NCBI RefSeq assembly: GCF_963678635.1
Contig: NC_087062.1
Coordinates: 12,136,670 to 12,200,669, forward strand
From: Symsagittifera roscoffensis
Lineage: Eukaryota; Xenacoelomorpha; Acoela; Convolutidae
DNA length: 64,000 bases
Direction of reading: 5' to 3'
The position numbers and the translations under genes are program-made. The notes beneath the pieces are model-generated. The model did no database searches. It had not been told where the DNA came from and saw only the letters and a program-made list of their open reading frames with translations. Below are positions 11,745-23,301 of this stretch, one piece after another (position 1 is the first letter of the stretch; the number at the start of each line of letters is the position of its first letter).

Positions 11745-12039
11745 CTTAACGAAAAGAACCTTTTTTGAAGGCAACGTTGAAAGGAAAACATTGAAAGGTT
11801 TTTCAAAGGAAAGTCAACTTAGCGTGGACTCATCGATTTCTAGAAGCTACATCAAGACAATTTTTTGAAACCCAATTTAGCATGTCAGCATGTTTTGAAT
11901 TTGCGCGGATTATAACCACCAGGAGTAAAATAATTAGAACTTTTTGTTCAATTTAATTCAGTTTAATAGGAAACTTTGATTGAATCCTGAACCTAATTAT
12001 GAATTTGCAAAGGTCATAATACATATAAATACCAATTGG
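11745..12039. other. 3' flank of the EFCAB14-like gene
   Basis: Nothing recognisable was found. There is a short direct repeat of a GAA-rich AAGGAAA motif at 11760-11815. Confidence 0.4.
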
Positions 12040-13575
12040 ACCACGTGGATCGTCCAAAACTCAAATCCAATCTGAATATTGCCTGGGTTCTAACTCGAAA
12101 TAAGAAGACCAGTGCTATACGGCCAGTCACTAAATTTTCCAGCTCAGGATTCACTTTGCCATGTCGAAAATTTCCTGTCGAAGTTGTTTTAGACGATGGT
12201 TTTTTTGATATATCGAATTTTGCGAAATCAGTTATAAATTTTGATTTTTAAAAGTGTGCGCAAGAATCATCAAAGTATTTTCGGCTGGCCCTGATTGGTT
12301 TTGAACCAATATTTCCATAATTTTAGATATCAACTTTTTTATTTCGATACCAAGTTCTTTGTTGTCTACTGTTGGTTTGCGCATATACTTCAAGTTACTG
12401 ACCATCTCCTCTGCGATTTTTTTGAGTATGATCATCGCAGTTTCTCAGCTTATAGTTTTTTTAGAAAAAAAAAACAGTTTTTTTTGTTCGGGCCAAAATA
12501 TATTGCTTTTACGTTACAATGTGAAAAATTATCCAATGTAGTGAATGGCAATGAATAACTGTTCATTTTGAAATTTAGTTTTCAGTTTAAATTGAAGAAA
12601 TCAACCTATCTAGTCTTTTTTCGGTAGTCATTCATTTTGGTTTGCAAATGGTGCGAAGCACAACTTTGCCTATGTGTTAAACATATGAACGCGCTGATAT
12701 CAAATTGAAATTAAAAATAACTCTACATTTTTTATTTAATGTAGATTTTCCAAATTGCCAAAGTGGGCAAGCTGGTGTGCGTTTTCTTAATTAAATTCAG
12801 GGGCAAGTTGTCTTAATTAAAAAAATAAATGCTAGCTCCCAGCCCTTCTAATAGTTTTTGAGGCAAGCTAATTATTCTCAATTTTTCAAACAGTCTCAAT
12901 CAAACTAAATTCATATCTTGTTTTCTTTTAAGTTATTTTTCTGGCTAGGCGTACTCTGCATTCCATTGAATTGTTCCGGTTTACCTTTTATGAGCTACAC
13001 TGTTTTGTCTTCTTTTTGCATATGCTGTTTCGTATCTGCCTAAATCTGTATTTAGTCTCTCATAACAATCAGAAGTCATTTAAATGAGCCTTATCTTCTA
13101 ATTTGAACTCATCTGTATGATTAACTTTTATCAACGTTTATATGTAGTTGAATGGGAACCCTTCTCGGAGTTGTTTATGCTTTTAACCGGATCTTCAATT
13201 TGCTACCTATTGCCGTTAAACTCAGCATTGTGATCCAATCGCGGTAAAAAACGCATATTTTCAGGTCGATCAATCGATCCATTCTGTTATTCAGCTGTCT
13301 GAAGGAATACACAAAGTCATCGGATTTTCCCTGACAGTTTAAATTGTTTTTCCACAAGATGACGAGGACACAGTCAGCTTTGTTTATCTTTTCAATCATT
13401 ATCATCGAAGAAATTTCTGCGCCCCTTGGCGTCAATATTGATAATAAATAAATAAGGAAGCTTCAGTATCAACGCAAGCTGCATATTTAGCTAGATCAAA
13501 GAATGTCTACTTGTCTTATTTTTCCAATAGCGGATTTAATTGGATCGTCTCGAAGGAACGCAGCAAGTTAGAATA
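12040..13575 (+). repeat. Tandem duplication, copy 1 (about 1.5 kb)
   Basis: Collinear with copy 2 at 13650-15113. Shared blocks include AATTTTCCAGCTCAGG (12133 and 13748), the GGCTGGCC segment (12286 and 13949), TTCTGGCTAGGCG/TTTTGGCTAGGTG, CATAACAA(T/C)CAGAA, and GCAAGTTAGA at the end (13562 and 15101). The offset drifts from 1615 to 1539, so indels have accumulated. No protein-coding frame survives. A member of the GGTGCGAAGC motif family lies at 12645-12680. Confidence 0.8.
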
Positions 13576-13649
13576 CGCAAAGTGTTTTATTTTTTTGGAA
13601 TAACTTTTTATAATTACGCCTGTCAATTGTAACAATCAACCGAATGATA

Positions 13650-15113
13650 TGGATCAAACTTTGATTTGGAAAGGACATTGACTCCAATATGAGATACATG
13701 TCTGAGTTCTAATTCTAAAAGAAAGGCACTAAACGGTGTGGGCGTTGAATTTTCCAGCTCAGGTCTCACTTTGTCTTGTCGAAAAATGCCTGTCGAAATT
13801 ATGTTTGACGGTATTGTTTGATATTTCGAATTTTGCAAAATCAATTTTAAGTTTTGATTTCAAAAATTGGTTGCAGGTGTAGTGATAATCAAAAATCAAA
13901 GTGTAGTGATAATCAAACAGAAGTGTAAAACTCATCAAAGTGTTTTTGGCTGGCCGTTATTGTTTCTGAACAAATTTTGAACATCGTTTTTTATAATCTT
14001 ATATAAAGTTCTTGTTATTGTCTACGGATGGTTCGCGTATATACTTCAAGCTACTAGCCCTCTCTTCTGCAATTTTTTTTTTGAAATGCGCAGAGCATAA
14101 TTTCTCAGGATCGGATGATTTCATAGAATTTTAAAAAAAAAATTTTTTATTTGCAAAAATGTTTTTCTACGTTACAATTTTTGAAAAATTTTCCAATAGA
14201 GTGTATGACAACGAATAGTTGCTCATTTTGATTTTTAGTTTTCTTTACAATTTGGTTTGTAAATGTTGCTGAGCTAAGTTATGCCTCAGTATTAAACAAA
14301 TAAACACGCGGATCTCAAATTGAAAAAACATTTACTTAGCATTAGTTTAGTGTGATTTCTGGAGATTTTTCAAGTTGCTAAGTTTGGCGAGCTTCTGAGC
14401 ATTCTAAGTTTTTTGGATTAAGTTTTAAGTAGGGGCAACATGTGTGAGTGCATAAAAATTATGCTAGGTCCGAGGCGTTCAAATAAACTTCCGAAATAAA
14501 TTGGAGGCAAGCTAATTAATCCCATTTTTTTCAACTAGTCAATCAAAATTTTTTCAAGCCTGTTTTAAATTATTATTTTTTGGCTAGGTGTTTTCCGGTT
14601 ATTGGATTGTTCCTGTTCATCTTTTTAGGCTACTCCCAGCTGTTTTGTCTGCTTTTTGAAAATTGCTGTTCCGCATCTGCTTGAATCTGTATATAATCTC
14701 CCATAACAACCAGAAATTATTTAATTTAGCTTTATCCTCTTGTTTATCTTGCTCTATTAGTTTTTAGCGATATCTAATTGTGTGGGAATTATTTGCGAAG
14801 TATTTTGTTAATATTTTTAATTGGATCTTCAAACTGCTACCTATTGCCGATAAACCATGCCTTGTGATCAATCAGGGGTAAAAACCCAGATTATTAGGTC
14901 GACCAATCGGTTTATTTTGTTAATCATTTGAATAGTTAGCCCCGAGGAACTTCTCGCTCCCCTAGTTGTCAATAGTGAGATTAGTTAAAGAAGGAAGCGT
15001 CAGTATCAACACAAGCTGCACATTTAGTTAGGTCGAAGAATGTCTACTGGTTCTTATTGTTCCAATAGCGGGTTTAATTGAATGGTCTGGAAGGAACGCC
15101 GCAAGTTAGAATG
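13650..15113 (+). repeat. Tandem duplication, copy 2
   Basis: Homologue of 12040-13575 over its whole length, diverged by substitutions and small indels. A 24-base direct repeat (GTGTAGTGATAATCAAA type) sits at 13877-13919 only in this copy. No coding region is recognisable. Confidence 0.8.
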
Positions 15114-15199
15114 TCCAATTACCAGATCTGATTTCATCTGTTTGAAAACTAGAGACATGTTAAGAACAATTATCTGATGGAATTGCTTTCAACTTTTTC

Positions 15200-16150
15200 C
15201 AACCATCATTTGAGTGATATTAATGTTAAATAGTGGTTCGGAAATAAACAATTGATAATCTTTTTTTTTAAAACTCTTTTTAAAGTACTCAACTGAGTGA
15301 TATGCAACTGAATGATATCAAACAAACTCTTTTTAAAGTACTCAACTGAGTGATATGCAACTGAATGATATGCATATCTTTCAGATATTTTTTCAAACTT
15401 TGTGATTTTTTTCGAAGACAACCTATTTTTTAGACGACCTATTTTTTAATTCGTTTTAAAGTACTCAACTGAGTGATATGCAGTGATATGCATATCATTC
15501 AGGTGATTTTTTCAAATTTTGTGGTTATTTTCAAAACTTTTAAATCAATTTTAGATGCATAGAGGAGTGATTTGGATGCAATGAGTGATTCGGAAATATA
15601 CGAATAATTTCTTGTTTTTGGATATTCATTTTCTAATCAACTGTAACAAACAACCGAATGATATGTATCAAATATTGATTGGGAAAAGTATAAACATTTT
15701 GTCTTTCCTGGCTAAATTTTTCAATCACATGTAAGAATCAGCTGATTGAGGATAATATTGGATAATGTATGCAAGTTTTTGGTTAAGGTATGCAAAATCA
15801 TATGGAAGATATATGCGTCTAATAGGGATTGGGAAATGTACAAACTAACTCAAATTTTTGTCGACAATGTTTTTTAAGTTACCTGTAAGGATCAACTTTT
15901 TGATTTGCCTCAAAGAGTGATTCGGAATAATACTATCGTATCAAAGTTTTTTAGTTTTTATTAAATTTTTTTAACTGTAACAAACACCTCGATGATATTA
16001 TCAAACAATTATTCGAAAACTCAAAATATTTCGGAGTGTTTAGTACACTCAACTGAACGATATGCATCCAGCAGTGATTCGAACTATCAAAAACTGTCTT
16101 AACAATCACCTGTGTGCAATGCATCAATCAGTGATTTGAAATTCATCGGT
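15200..16150 (+). repeat. Degenerate short-repeat array (GAGTGATATGCA family)
   Basis: A unit built on AAAGTACTCAACTGAGTGATATGCAACTGAATGATAT occurs nearly perfectly twice (15282-15321 and 15336-15375) and again, shortened, at 15456. Looser relatives (AACCGAATGATATG, GAGTGATTCGGAAAT) continue every 100-150 bases to about 16150, and one precedes copy 2 near 13640. No gene is present. Confidence 0.65.
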
Positions 16151-16333
16151 ATCCATCAAATTTCTCAGATTTTTGTCTGAATTAATTCCTATTTTTTTTT
16201 GAGTTTTTGTCTACAAAAAACGCCTTTTCCTTTCGAGTAGAGCAAAATTTTAAATTCAAAGCGTTATTCAAACATGATTCAGTTGTTGTAAATATGGGTG
16301 TTTAAGTCGAAATATGTTTGAGTCTGTTATTTA

Positions 16334-19300
16334 TTACTGCTTGTAACTACTTGGAATATCGTTGGGTCGATCCAAAACTGTCATAAAATTATTAAGCAAA
16401 GCTTGTACTGGAATGATCTTCATTTCTTCATTGGAATTGTCTAACTCTATTGGCATAGCAGGAACAGTGTCCATTGATTGAGCAGGACATGTCTGTCATC
16501 GGTATAGGCGGATGAAAACACTCTTCAGAATCTGAGTAATCACTACTTTCATGCGGCCACGTTGATTCGACATTAGCAGCATGCAATAGAGCAAGTTTTT
16601 TTTGGATTCGAAATTAAATGTGAATCCTGGGGTATCAGCAGCACGCACATGCTTCTTGCAAAGAGCAATACCACCATCGTCAGTAGGGCAGCGCCACTTT
16701 GATTTATTGGGACAATGCTTTGCAGCAGCGCAAAAGTAACCACTGGCAGGGAAATCAACACATAAAAGGAGGCAATGTATTGGACAGCGAATTTTATTCA
16801 GACCAGAAACAGGCGATTTAACCGAAGCCAGAGGAGCCGGTAGAGGCGATACTAGTATAAACCTAACGCGGGAGTCATTGAACTCATTTTTAGAGGCCCA
16901 CGTTGCTCGTCATATCTTATCCTGATATTATAAGGTATTCCCGACGGTTTTTTTCTTGCATCATGAAACATTTACCCCATAAAGACCAAATTTGCAGCTT
17001 TACGTCTTTTTCGCGACGTTTTCCACGCCACACTTTGAGAATTTTTGAATTGTCGAACAGGTCCACGTTGTTAGAGGCGTCGTGAGCATTGGCATACTTG
17101 ATGAGTAATTTAACTATGGACGATGTGGGCTCTTCATCAGGATGAGCGAAGGCTGCCAAGTGAACAATTTTTGAACGAATTTCTATTTTACTGTTCATGA
17201 CATAATCGGCGATAAAAACCAAAACAGCATTCCCTCGTAAAAAAAGTAAACTGTTTAGATATTGGCACTTCGAGAACATCACATGCAGTAACGCCAAAGT
17301 GTAACTTTGATTAGCCAATTTAGAATTTGCATCTCAGGTCGTGGTCCATAAGTTGACATATCCTGCATGAAAGGTTGCGAAACAGATAAAGAAACAGTGT
17401 TATCGGAATTATTGTGAGCGGAACAAACGAGGCTCCTTTTATATAAGTGTGATAGTCAAACAAGCTAGGAGTAGACGACAAAGGCAAATTCAACAACATG
17501 TCTAGAGATACTTTTTCTTTTTTCATCACATTGTCGAAATGGTCTTTCATGTCTTCGCGATGTCGATAGAACAAATTCTCTTTCTCGGGAAGTAGAAAGG
17601 GACTTTTGACGTTTAAATTTCTTTCCTGGTGTAAAATTAAAGAACCAACGCCCTGAGCTCCTCCGATGGATTTAGCGATAGTCCAAGTGTGAGAAAATTG
17701 GCCCACTTTCAAAGTGGAGGCTGCACGCAACGAAGGAACAATAGGAGCAAATCGATTTTCCATTGGATGACACAAAGATGCACAAGACGGATGCCGGTGA
17801 AGATGAATCATTCTTAATTTGGTCCCACCGTCGTGATTTGCATAAGTAGCTATTTGAAGGCCATTCTCCGAATTAAGAATGGATGGTCGATTGATGAATG
17901 GCAAACTTTCGTCACATTTTTGCAGGAAATCTTGTCTAACACAATTGGCAAACATCGTGTAGTTTGATTGTAGATATTTGACGTCTTCAAAAAGTAATTC
18001 AAAATATGATTGAAACCTACAGTGCCACACTCATTTAGGAAGACAGACGAGCCGCAAAAACAACGAATAGTTGGCATATTGTATTTACTGAGAGCAGAGA
18101 CATAAGCTGCGCTAGTGTACATATCCAGAAGGCTTTGGAAATGTTTAGTTGTCGTGTTATATCAACAAGGACAAAAATTGTGCTCAAACAACTTCGCGAT
18201 TTTAATTCGTCTACAACCGAAGGCTTCCATGACAATAAAAGCGGAATGGGAAGTATTGATGTCAACGCAGTATGCTTCATTAAAACATTTAAAACACACG
18301 GCCATGCACAACTCCATGAAACTGGGCTTGACGAAGAGTAATCAAGACATTGGGGACATGAGGTGACGACATCCCTGTTGAATTTCGACAGATATTTCCT
18401 TTTGAAAATACTTTGCCGATTCCTTTGTTCGACGTCGAATGAATAAAAGCAAGTTGAGAAGCGAAAACATCCATCACAACGAGGCCCAATCTTGAAAGGA
18501 TTTTGACTGTGGAAATCAATGTTAGCGAAATCAATATCGAAATTACTACTCTGTTTTTCCCCGTCAACTTTCGGCAAATTTTCACTAGTATTTGTTGAAA
18601 AAGGCGACAAAGCAAAATTTTCACACGTTTCGCACAGCTTGGACCGTCCCGATCTAAGGCTGTGTTTTTTATTGAGAACTCTTCTTTCAGAGGAACATTA
18701 TTTGATGTTGGCGGAATTTCAGCAGTCGTGTTATGGATTAAATTTTCTTCTGTTTCTGAACGGATTGTCGTAATAGGCTCCCAATGCATTTGATTATGCA
18801 GAAGAAGGACATGATGCTCGGCTGAAACTGGCGTAAGTGGTGAATAAAGGAACCAACGAGAGCTTTGAGCAACATACACAACCACATTGACAGCAAAAAG
18901 GTTACAAAACGTAATTATCTCCAAATCTCCCCCATATGTTCCATCGGAGCGCATATTTTCACGTGAGATGTAATCTATTGCGGTTGCACAACCAACAGGA
19001 CCATACATTTCAAAATGAAACGATTGGAAAGGCATGAGAGGCATATAACAACATATGGCGTCACGAAAATTTCTTTGCAGTGTGGAGGTGGCAAACCCAG
19101 TCACTATTGCCGCGAACGACCCAAATAAACAGCTACCATTACGTGCAACTGGATAAGTGTGGTTCGGAACATGCGACGGATCAAGGTAATTAGGCAATTG
19201 ATGCAGCAACTGACCGTATGGTAACATAATTGTGGTAGCAGACGATTGAAAAAATGTGCATGCAGGATGGACAAGATTGAGCGGACTTTGTATCAGCGTC

Positions 19301-19653
19301 GACAGATGCTGCACATGCTGTTCTTGAAATAAAATGCTGTTCGCTACGCAATCTGCATTTTCTCCTGTTCTTACAGAAGAAGGCAGTAACGATTTGTCCT
19401 CCCTCGCCGATTCATGAAGGGAAATGGACGTTTCAATGACAGAAGGATGTCTAACTTCAAACACAGAGGATTCTGGTTCCAGTTTTATTTTGCAATTGTT
19501 GCACAAAGTCTCATTCGAAGCGATAAATCGGAAGCATGGTGTGCACCTTTTTGTCGTATTCTTACTCTTATCTTTTTTCTTTGGTGGCGCAGGATTTTTT
19601 TCTATATTGCCAATGATCAGAAGGGAATAATTCAAACCCGTATACAGAATCAT
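16334..19653 (-). pseudogene. Gene C: OTU-protease protein with 2A-like leader, frameshifted
   Basis: The - strand ATG at 19653 lies 9 bases after a TTTTTTCAG acceptor. Residues 1-23 form a short hydrophobic leader ending in a 2A-like GNIEKNPAP (15-23; the key Gly of NPGP is Ala). A CxxC-x10-CxxC zinc-ribbon-like motif follows (Cys 37, 40, 51, 54). Residues about 168-293 look like an OTU cysteine protease: NGSCLF with the Cys at 175, GTYGGDLEIITFC in the middle, and HWEPI with the His at 290. OTU enzymes remove ubiquitin or process polyproteins. Coding then jumps frame in an A run near 18665-18670, continues through Cys-rich segments (CETC, CDGC, CPQC), shifts near 18340, meets an in-frame TGA near 18166, and shifts again near 18030 and 17320. 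The last blocks are a Cys-rich segment near 16600-16790 and an acidic tail ending in TAA at 16334. No polymerase, integrase or Rep motif was seen. Probably element-encoded and decayed. Confidence 0.7.
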
Positions 19654-20125
19654 GTCGCAAACCTGAAAAAAGCATTTTGAAACAAGCGACGTAGCTTTTA
19701 ACGTCAAAAATATTAATACGGCCCTTTCTTGCTTCGTTGCCAGCTCAGTGACTTGTATTGAAAACACAGTATAACAAAATTCCACTTCAAACTCACTTTT
19801 TTATCGCATAAGAAAGGGACGGCCATTCATTGTACCAAAAATTGCGTCATATGTGGAACATACAAGTGAATTTAATCAGCAAACACTCTCATGACAATAA
19901 ATAACAAAAATTATTCACCACCATACTGTGCAAATGGACCATATAGTTTGGCTTTTAAGTTGTGTCTCATATATCTAGACAAATAAACATGTCTTCAATT
20001 ATCATCACATACGTCTTCTGCGCCTTTCAAGTCGTGAGCCACTCTGCGAATCAATATCTCAGGTTAACACATCTGCAAAATGTTTGTCGATTTACATTGC
20101 GTCTTGTCTCGTTGAAAGTGCTGGT

Positions 20126-20602
20126 TTAGGGATCTGCATTTTGTCCACGTTGACCAGAAACCACAGATTCCTGTAATGAAAAAATAACAACTAAACGACA
20201 CAAGCGAATACATACTTGTGCAGGGCAATTTGCAAAACCATTATGACATTCTGACAAAATAGAAATTCGTATATAAATACCATAGAGGGCAACGATCCCC
20301 AACCAATGAAAAGAAGATTGAACAGAAAGTTCAATTTGTCTCACAAAATTGCAGTCCGTCGCAAAATTTAAGAGAATGTATAAACCTGTGGTAAATGCCA
20401 CATGTTCAGCAAGATTTGCATTGTTTGGTGAATTTTTGTCTGCTTTCATTTTGCAAACGTGGCACCTCGTTTCATTTTTTTTCACAAAGAGATTGCAAGC
20501 AGAACAGCATTATCTATAACATGTTCTCTTTGACGGCCCGGGATTGGGGTCTATGTTGCCAATCAGCAAAAGAGAAACTAGAAGAGTTCGGTAGAGAACC
20601 AT
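20126..20602 (-). pseudogene. Gene A: 2A-like leader plus zinc ribbon, three small exons
   Basis: Inferred exons are 20602-20386, 20250-20216 and 20170-20126, with introns of 135 and 45 bases in matching phase. The ATG lies 10 bases after a CTTTCAG acceptor. The first 30 residues parallel gene C: MVLY start, SLLLIGNI, and a full 2A consensus GNIDPNPGP at residues 15-23. A TAA interrupts at codon 31, directly before a CxxC-x10-CxxC motif with the same spacing as gene C. The remaining product would be under 70 residues. Exons 2-3 and their 3' flank are homologous to exons 5-6 of gene B (SGQ.G..A block), so this looks like a partly recombined, degenerate duplicate. Confidence 0.6.
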
Positions 20603-20909
20603 TAGGGACAACCTGAAAGACAAGCAGCGAACATGCAATGACTTAAAATGTCATTTTTGAGGACTTCTTAATTAGATGAGGCAAAACGGTGGATAACAAT
20701 GATCGGCTTCAAACGCAAGTTATCATGACATAATAAGAAGACACTCAATGTGTACAACGAATAACGTCATATTATCAAATACGAATGAAATTACTGCACA
20801 AATCAGGTTTGATACATATTTAACGGAAAAATTTCAGCTGCTTGCTGTGCAAGTGGAAATTTGAGTTTGGCCTTCACTCTTTTCTTGAGCGACATAAATG
20901 AATAGGTCT

Positions 20910-22829
20910 CTAATTATCATCAGATGTATATTGTTGACCTTCCGTTTCAACCCCCGGGCCATTCTGCTTATCATTATCTTGGCTTGACACATCTTTAAAA
21001 CTAGGTCGTTTTATACAGACTCTTGATTCGTTGGACACTCTTCTTTTTGGAACTGCATGTAGTCCACTTTGGCCAGATAACGCAAATTGCTCTTAACAAA
21101 AAAAATTACAAAAATGGTTGAAGTTGAAATAAAGGACATCGTATAATTGTCCATCGATGAACACATGGGGTGACATACGTGTGTAGGCGTCATTGTGAAC
21201 GCCGTGGGTGTGAGAAAGATTTTCAAGTGAATCCTGTTCAGACAAGTTTGAGGGTTGTCTATCCAGGAACCGTGGACATTCCTCTATAAACAAAATAACA
21301 TAGAAAAAATAAAATAATTTTACAATGTCGTTTCTAAATTTTGAACCTTAAAAGAACAGACCAATTGAGTTGTCGTTATTGGTACCGGTAACACCAGTGA
21401 ACCGCTGATTTATTCCCCTGTTCAAGACATCATCGGCCGAAGTGTCAAAGTGAAGTCTCCGTTTTCTAGCTTCAGTATTTCCAACTTTCGGCAACATCGT
21501 CGTGAAAAAGCGGTCAATTGTCGGCTGATTCCGTGCTAGAGGATCTGCCCTTTGCAACTGCAGATGATTGTCGGAAATCTGATCAACCCGAGTGCGAGTG
21601 AAACTGACAAGTGTATGGTCATCTTGCAGTGTTCGTGAGATGTCATTGGAGACAGTGTTAGAAAAAACTCTGTCTTTCGATGCGAGTGGAGCATGGCATG
21701 TAGAAGCTGTGAAAAAGTAAAATTACAAACTGATTTTCCTTGACATTAATCCAAAAAACAATACTCTGCAATACTACCTCCGGGTACCCCATAGCGAAAA
21801 CCCTGTTGGAACGTGGACAAGTCGGCGTCGGGATGAAAGTAGCAGACGTGAAACACGAACTCTTCTGTGACAACTTCGTTTTCTGTGAGAGCCGGTTTAA
21901 ACCATCCTTTGATCCTGAACCCTTGGTCCTTATTGATGACATCAACCATAGCACGCACCTATGAAAATGTAAAAATGACATTTCAAAAAGCACATAAACT
22001 GGACAGTCTCCTCTCACACTCAAAGAGTCATCCAGGTCCAGTGGATCGAGAGACTCATTATTGAGCGGCCATTTTCGAATGCTATCGTGGACAAACTGTC
22101 GACAAACTTGATTGCTAATAATGGCCACCTCATATTTGTCAATCGCTTCAAATTCATCACAACCGAATCCGATTTGAAGTGACCAGTGTTTAGCTGGAGG
22201 GGCTGTAACACAAGCGCACGCGTCTTTACCAGTTTGCCCATCGCACAAACTTCCTTACAAGTATTGTCACATGTTGTGGCGCAAATGATAAATACAGATT
22301 TGGAAACGAAATCGAAGAAATTGTAGGATGCTTGAGAAACTTTTGAAGGAGGTGGAACTGCAACTACAATTGATAGATTCGTGCCAATGGGAAGAACAGG
22401 ATCTCGTACATTGATTACGGGGCTTTGAACAATCTGGCCTTCTTGGCGTGGCATCACCTACAGAACATCTTTGCCAGGATATAGGGATTTGCTGAACCTC
22501 AGAAAATCTCTTGACTCCTGTTCCTTTGTCGTGAACATCAGAGCGACGTTCCTGGTTTTCGGTATACCAAAAGCATGGAACCGGTCGTAGTGCTCAGTGA
22601 CAGTTTTCACTTGCTGCTGTTCATTGCCTCGCCGCGGTTCCCATATGGTGAACTTCTTTTTATTACAAGTTGAATAGAGATAAACAACGTGCATGTACGC
22701 TTTTTTCCCACGCAGTTGCCGATTCGGATCAAGCAGCTCGCTGAAATCGCTCAACTCAAACTTTTCCCTCACCTTTTGAATACAAGTTTCGAGATTCCAA
22801 TCAAATTTTAAGAAATCCCCGCCACTCAT
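20910..22829 (-). CDS. Gene B: unknown six-exon protein with PIP-box motif
   Basis: Exons on the - strand are 22829-22259, 22202-22018, 21958-21778, 21706-21386, 21283-21179 and 21091-20910. The introns are 56, 59, 71, 102 and 87 bases, all GT-AG, and every junction keeps the frame (phases 1,0,1,1,1). Together they give 514 codons. A TAG at codon 124 (22460-22458) interrupts; it is followed at once by GTGATG, so it may be a nonsense change or the boundary of two cistrons. I recognise no family. Residues 373-380 read QPTIDRFF, a canonical PCNA-interacting box (Q..I..FF), followed by basic patches ARKRR and PKRR that could be nuclear signals. The ATG lies 10 bases after a CTTTTTAG acceptor. Intron size is far below that of the host genes here. 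Probably a nuclear protein of an unclassified element; the function is unknown. Confidence 0.6.
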
Positions 22830-22841
22830 TTTAAACAATCT

Positions 22842-23301
22842 AAAAAGTAAGATTGTTATATACATTGAAGCCAGACGGCTCGTAATCTCAATCGAGGTAG
22901 ACGGCTCTGTAGCATGAAATACTTAGAAAACAGCTGAAAAGAGCAGGGACAACTGTTCGGCAACAGTTTTCTAAATTGAATAATAACATCCCAACAGCCG
23001 ATTAAATTGTTAAAAAAAACAGAAAAAAAATACTTTTGAAACAATGGCGAAGACAAAGGTAACAGGATGTGGTGAGCGCTTTCTAAAAAGCTTGCGTAAC
23101 ACGCAAAGTAAACTTAAATTTTTCTTAAATAAAAGAAAAAAATGAATATTTTTCATTAAGTGAATTTCAATAAATATTATTAGCAATAGAAACTAAAATT
23201 GAAAATACGTTATAACACGGAATTAAGCGATTGTTTAGCAGACAATAGCGAACAGTAGAAAGAAAAAAGTGAAAGTTTATTTACAAAAATCAAAAAAAAA
23301 A
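22842..23301. other. Flank upstream of gene B
   Basis: No coding signal is visible. I looked for an inverted terminal repeat matching the other side of the 16.3-22.8 kb cluster and saw none. Confidence 0.4.

Noticed and set aside
21348-21386. Gene B ending at the stop at 21348 without intron 4
   Set aside because: Possible, but the GT at 21385 joins in phase to an exon homologous to gene A exon 2, so the spliced reading is preferred.
16334-22829. Assignment of the gene cluster to Helitron or Polinton
   Set aside because: OTU domains occur in some Helitron-type elements, but no Rep HxH motif, helicase, DNA polymerase B, integrase or capsid-like protein could be read.
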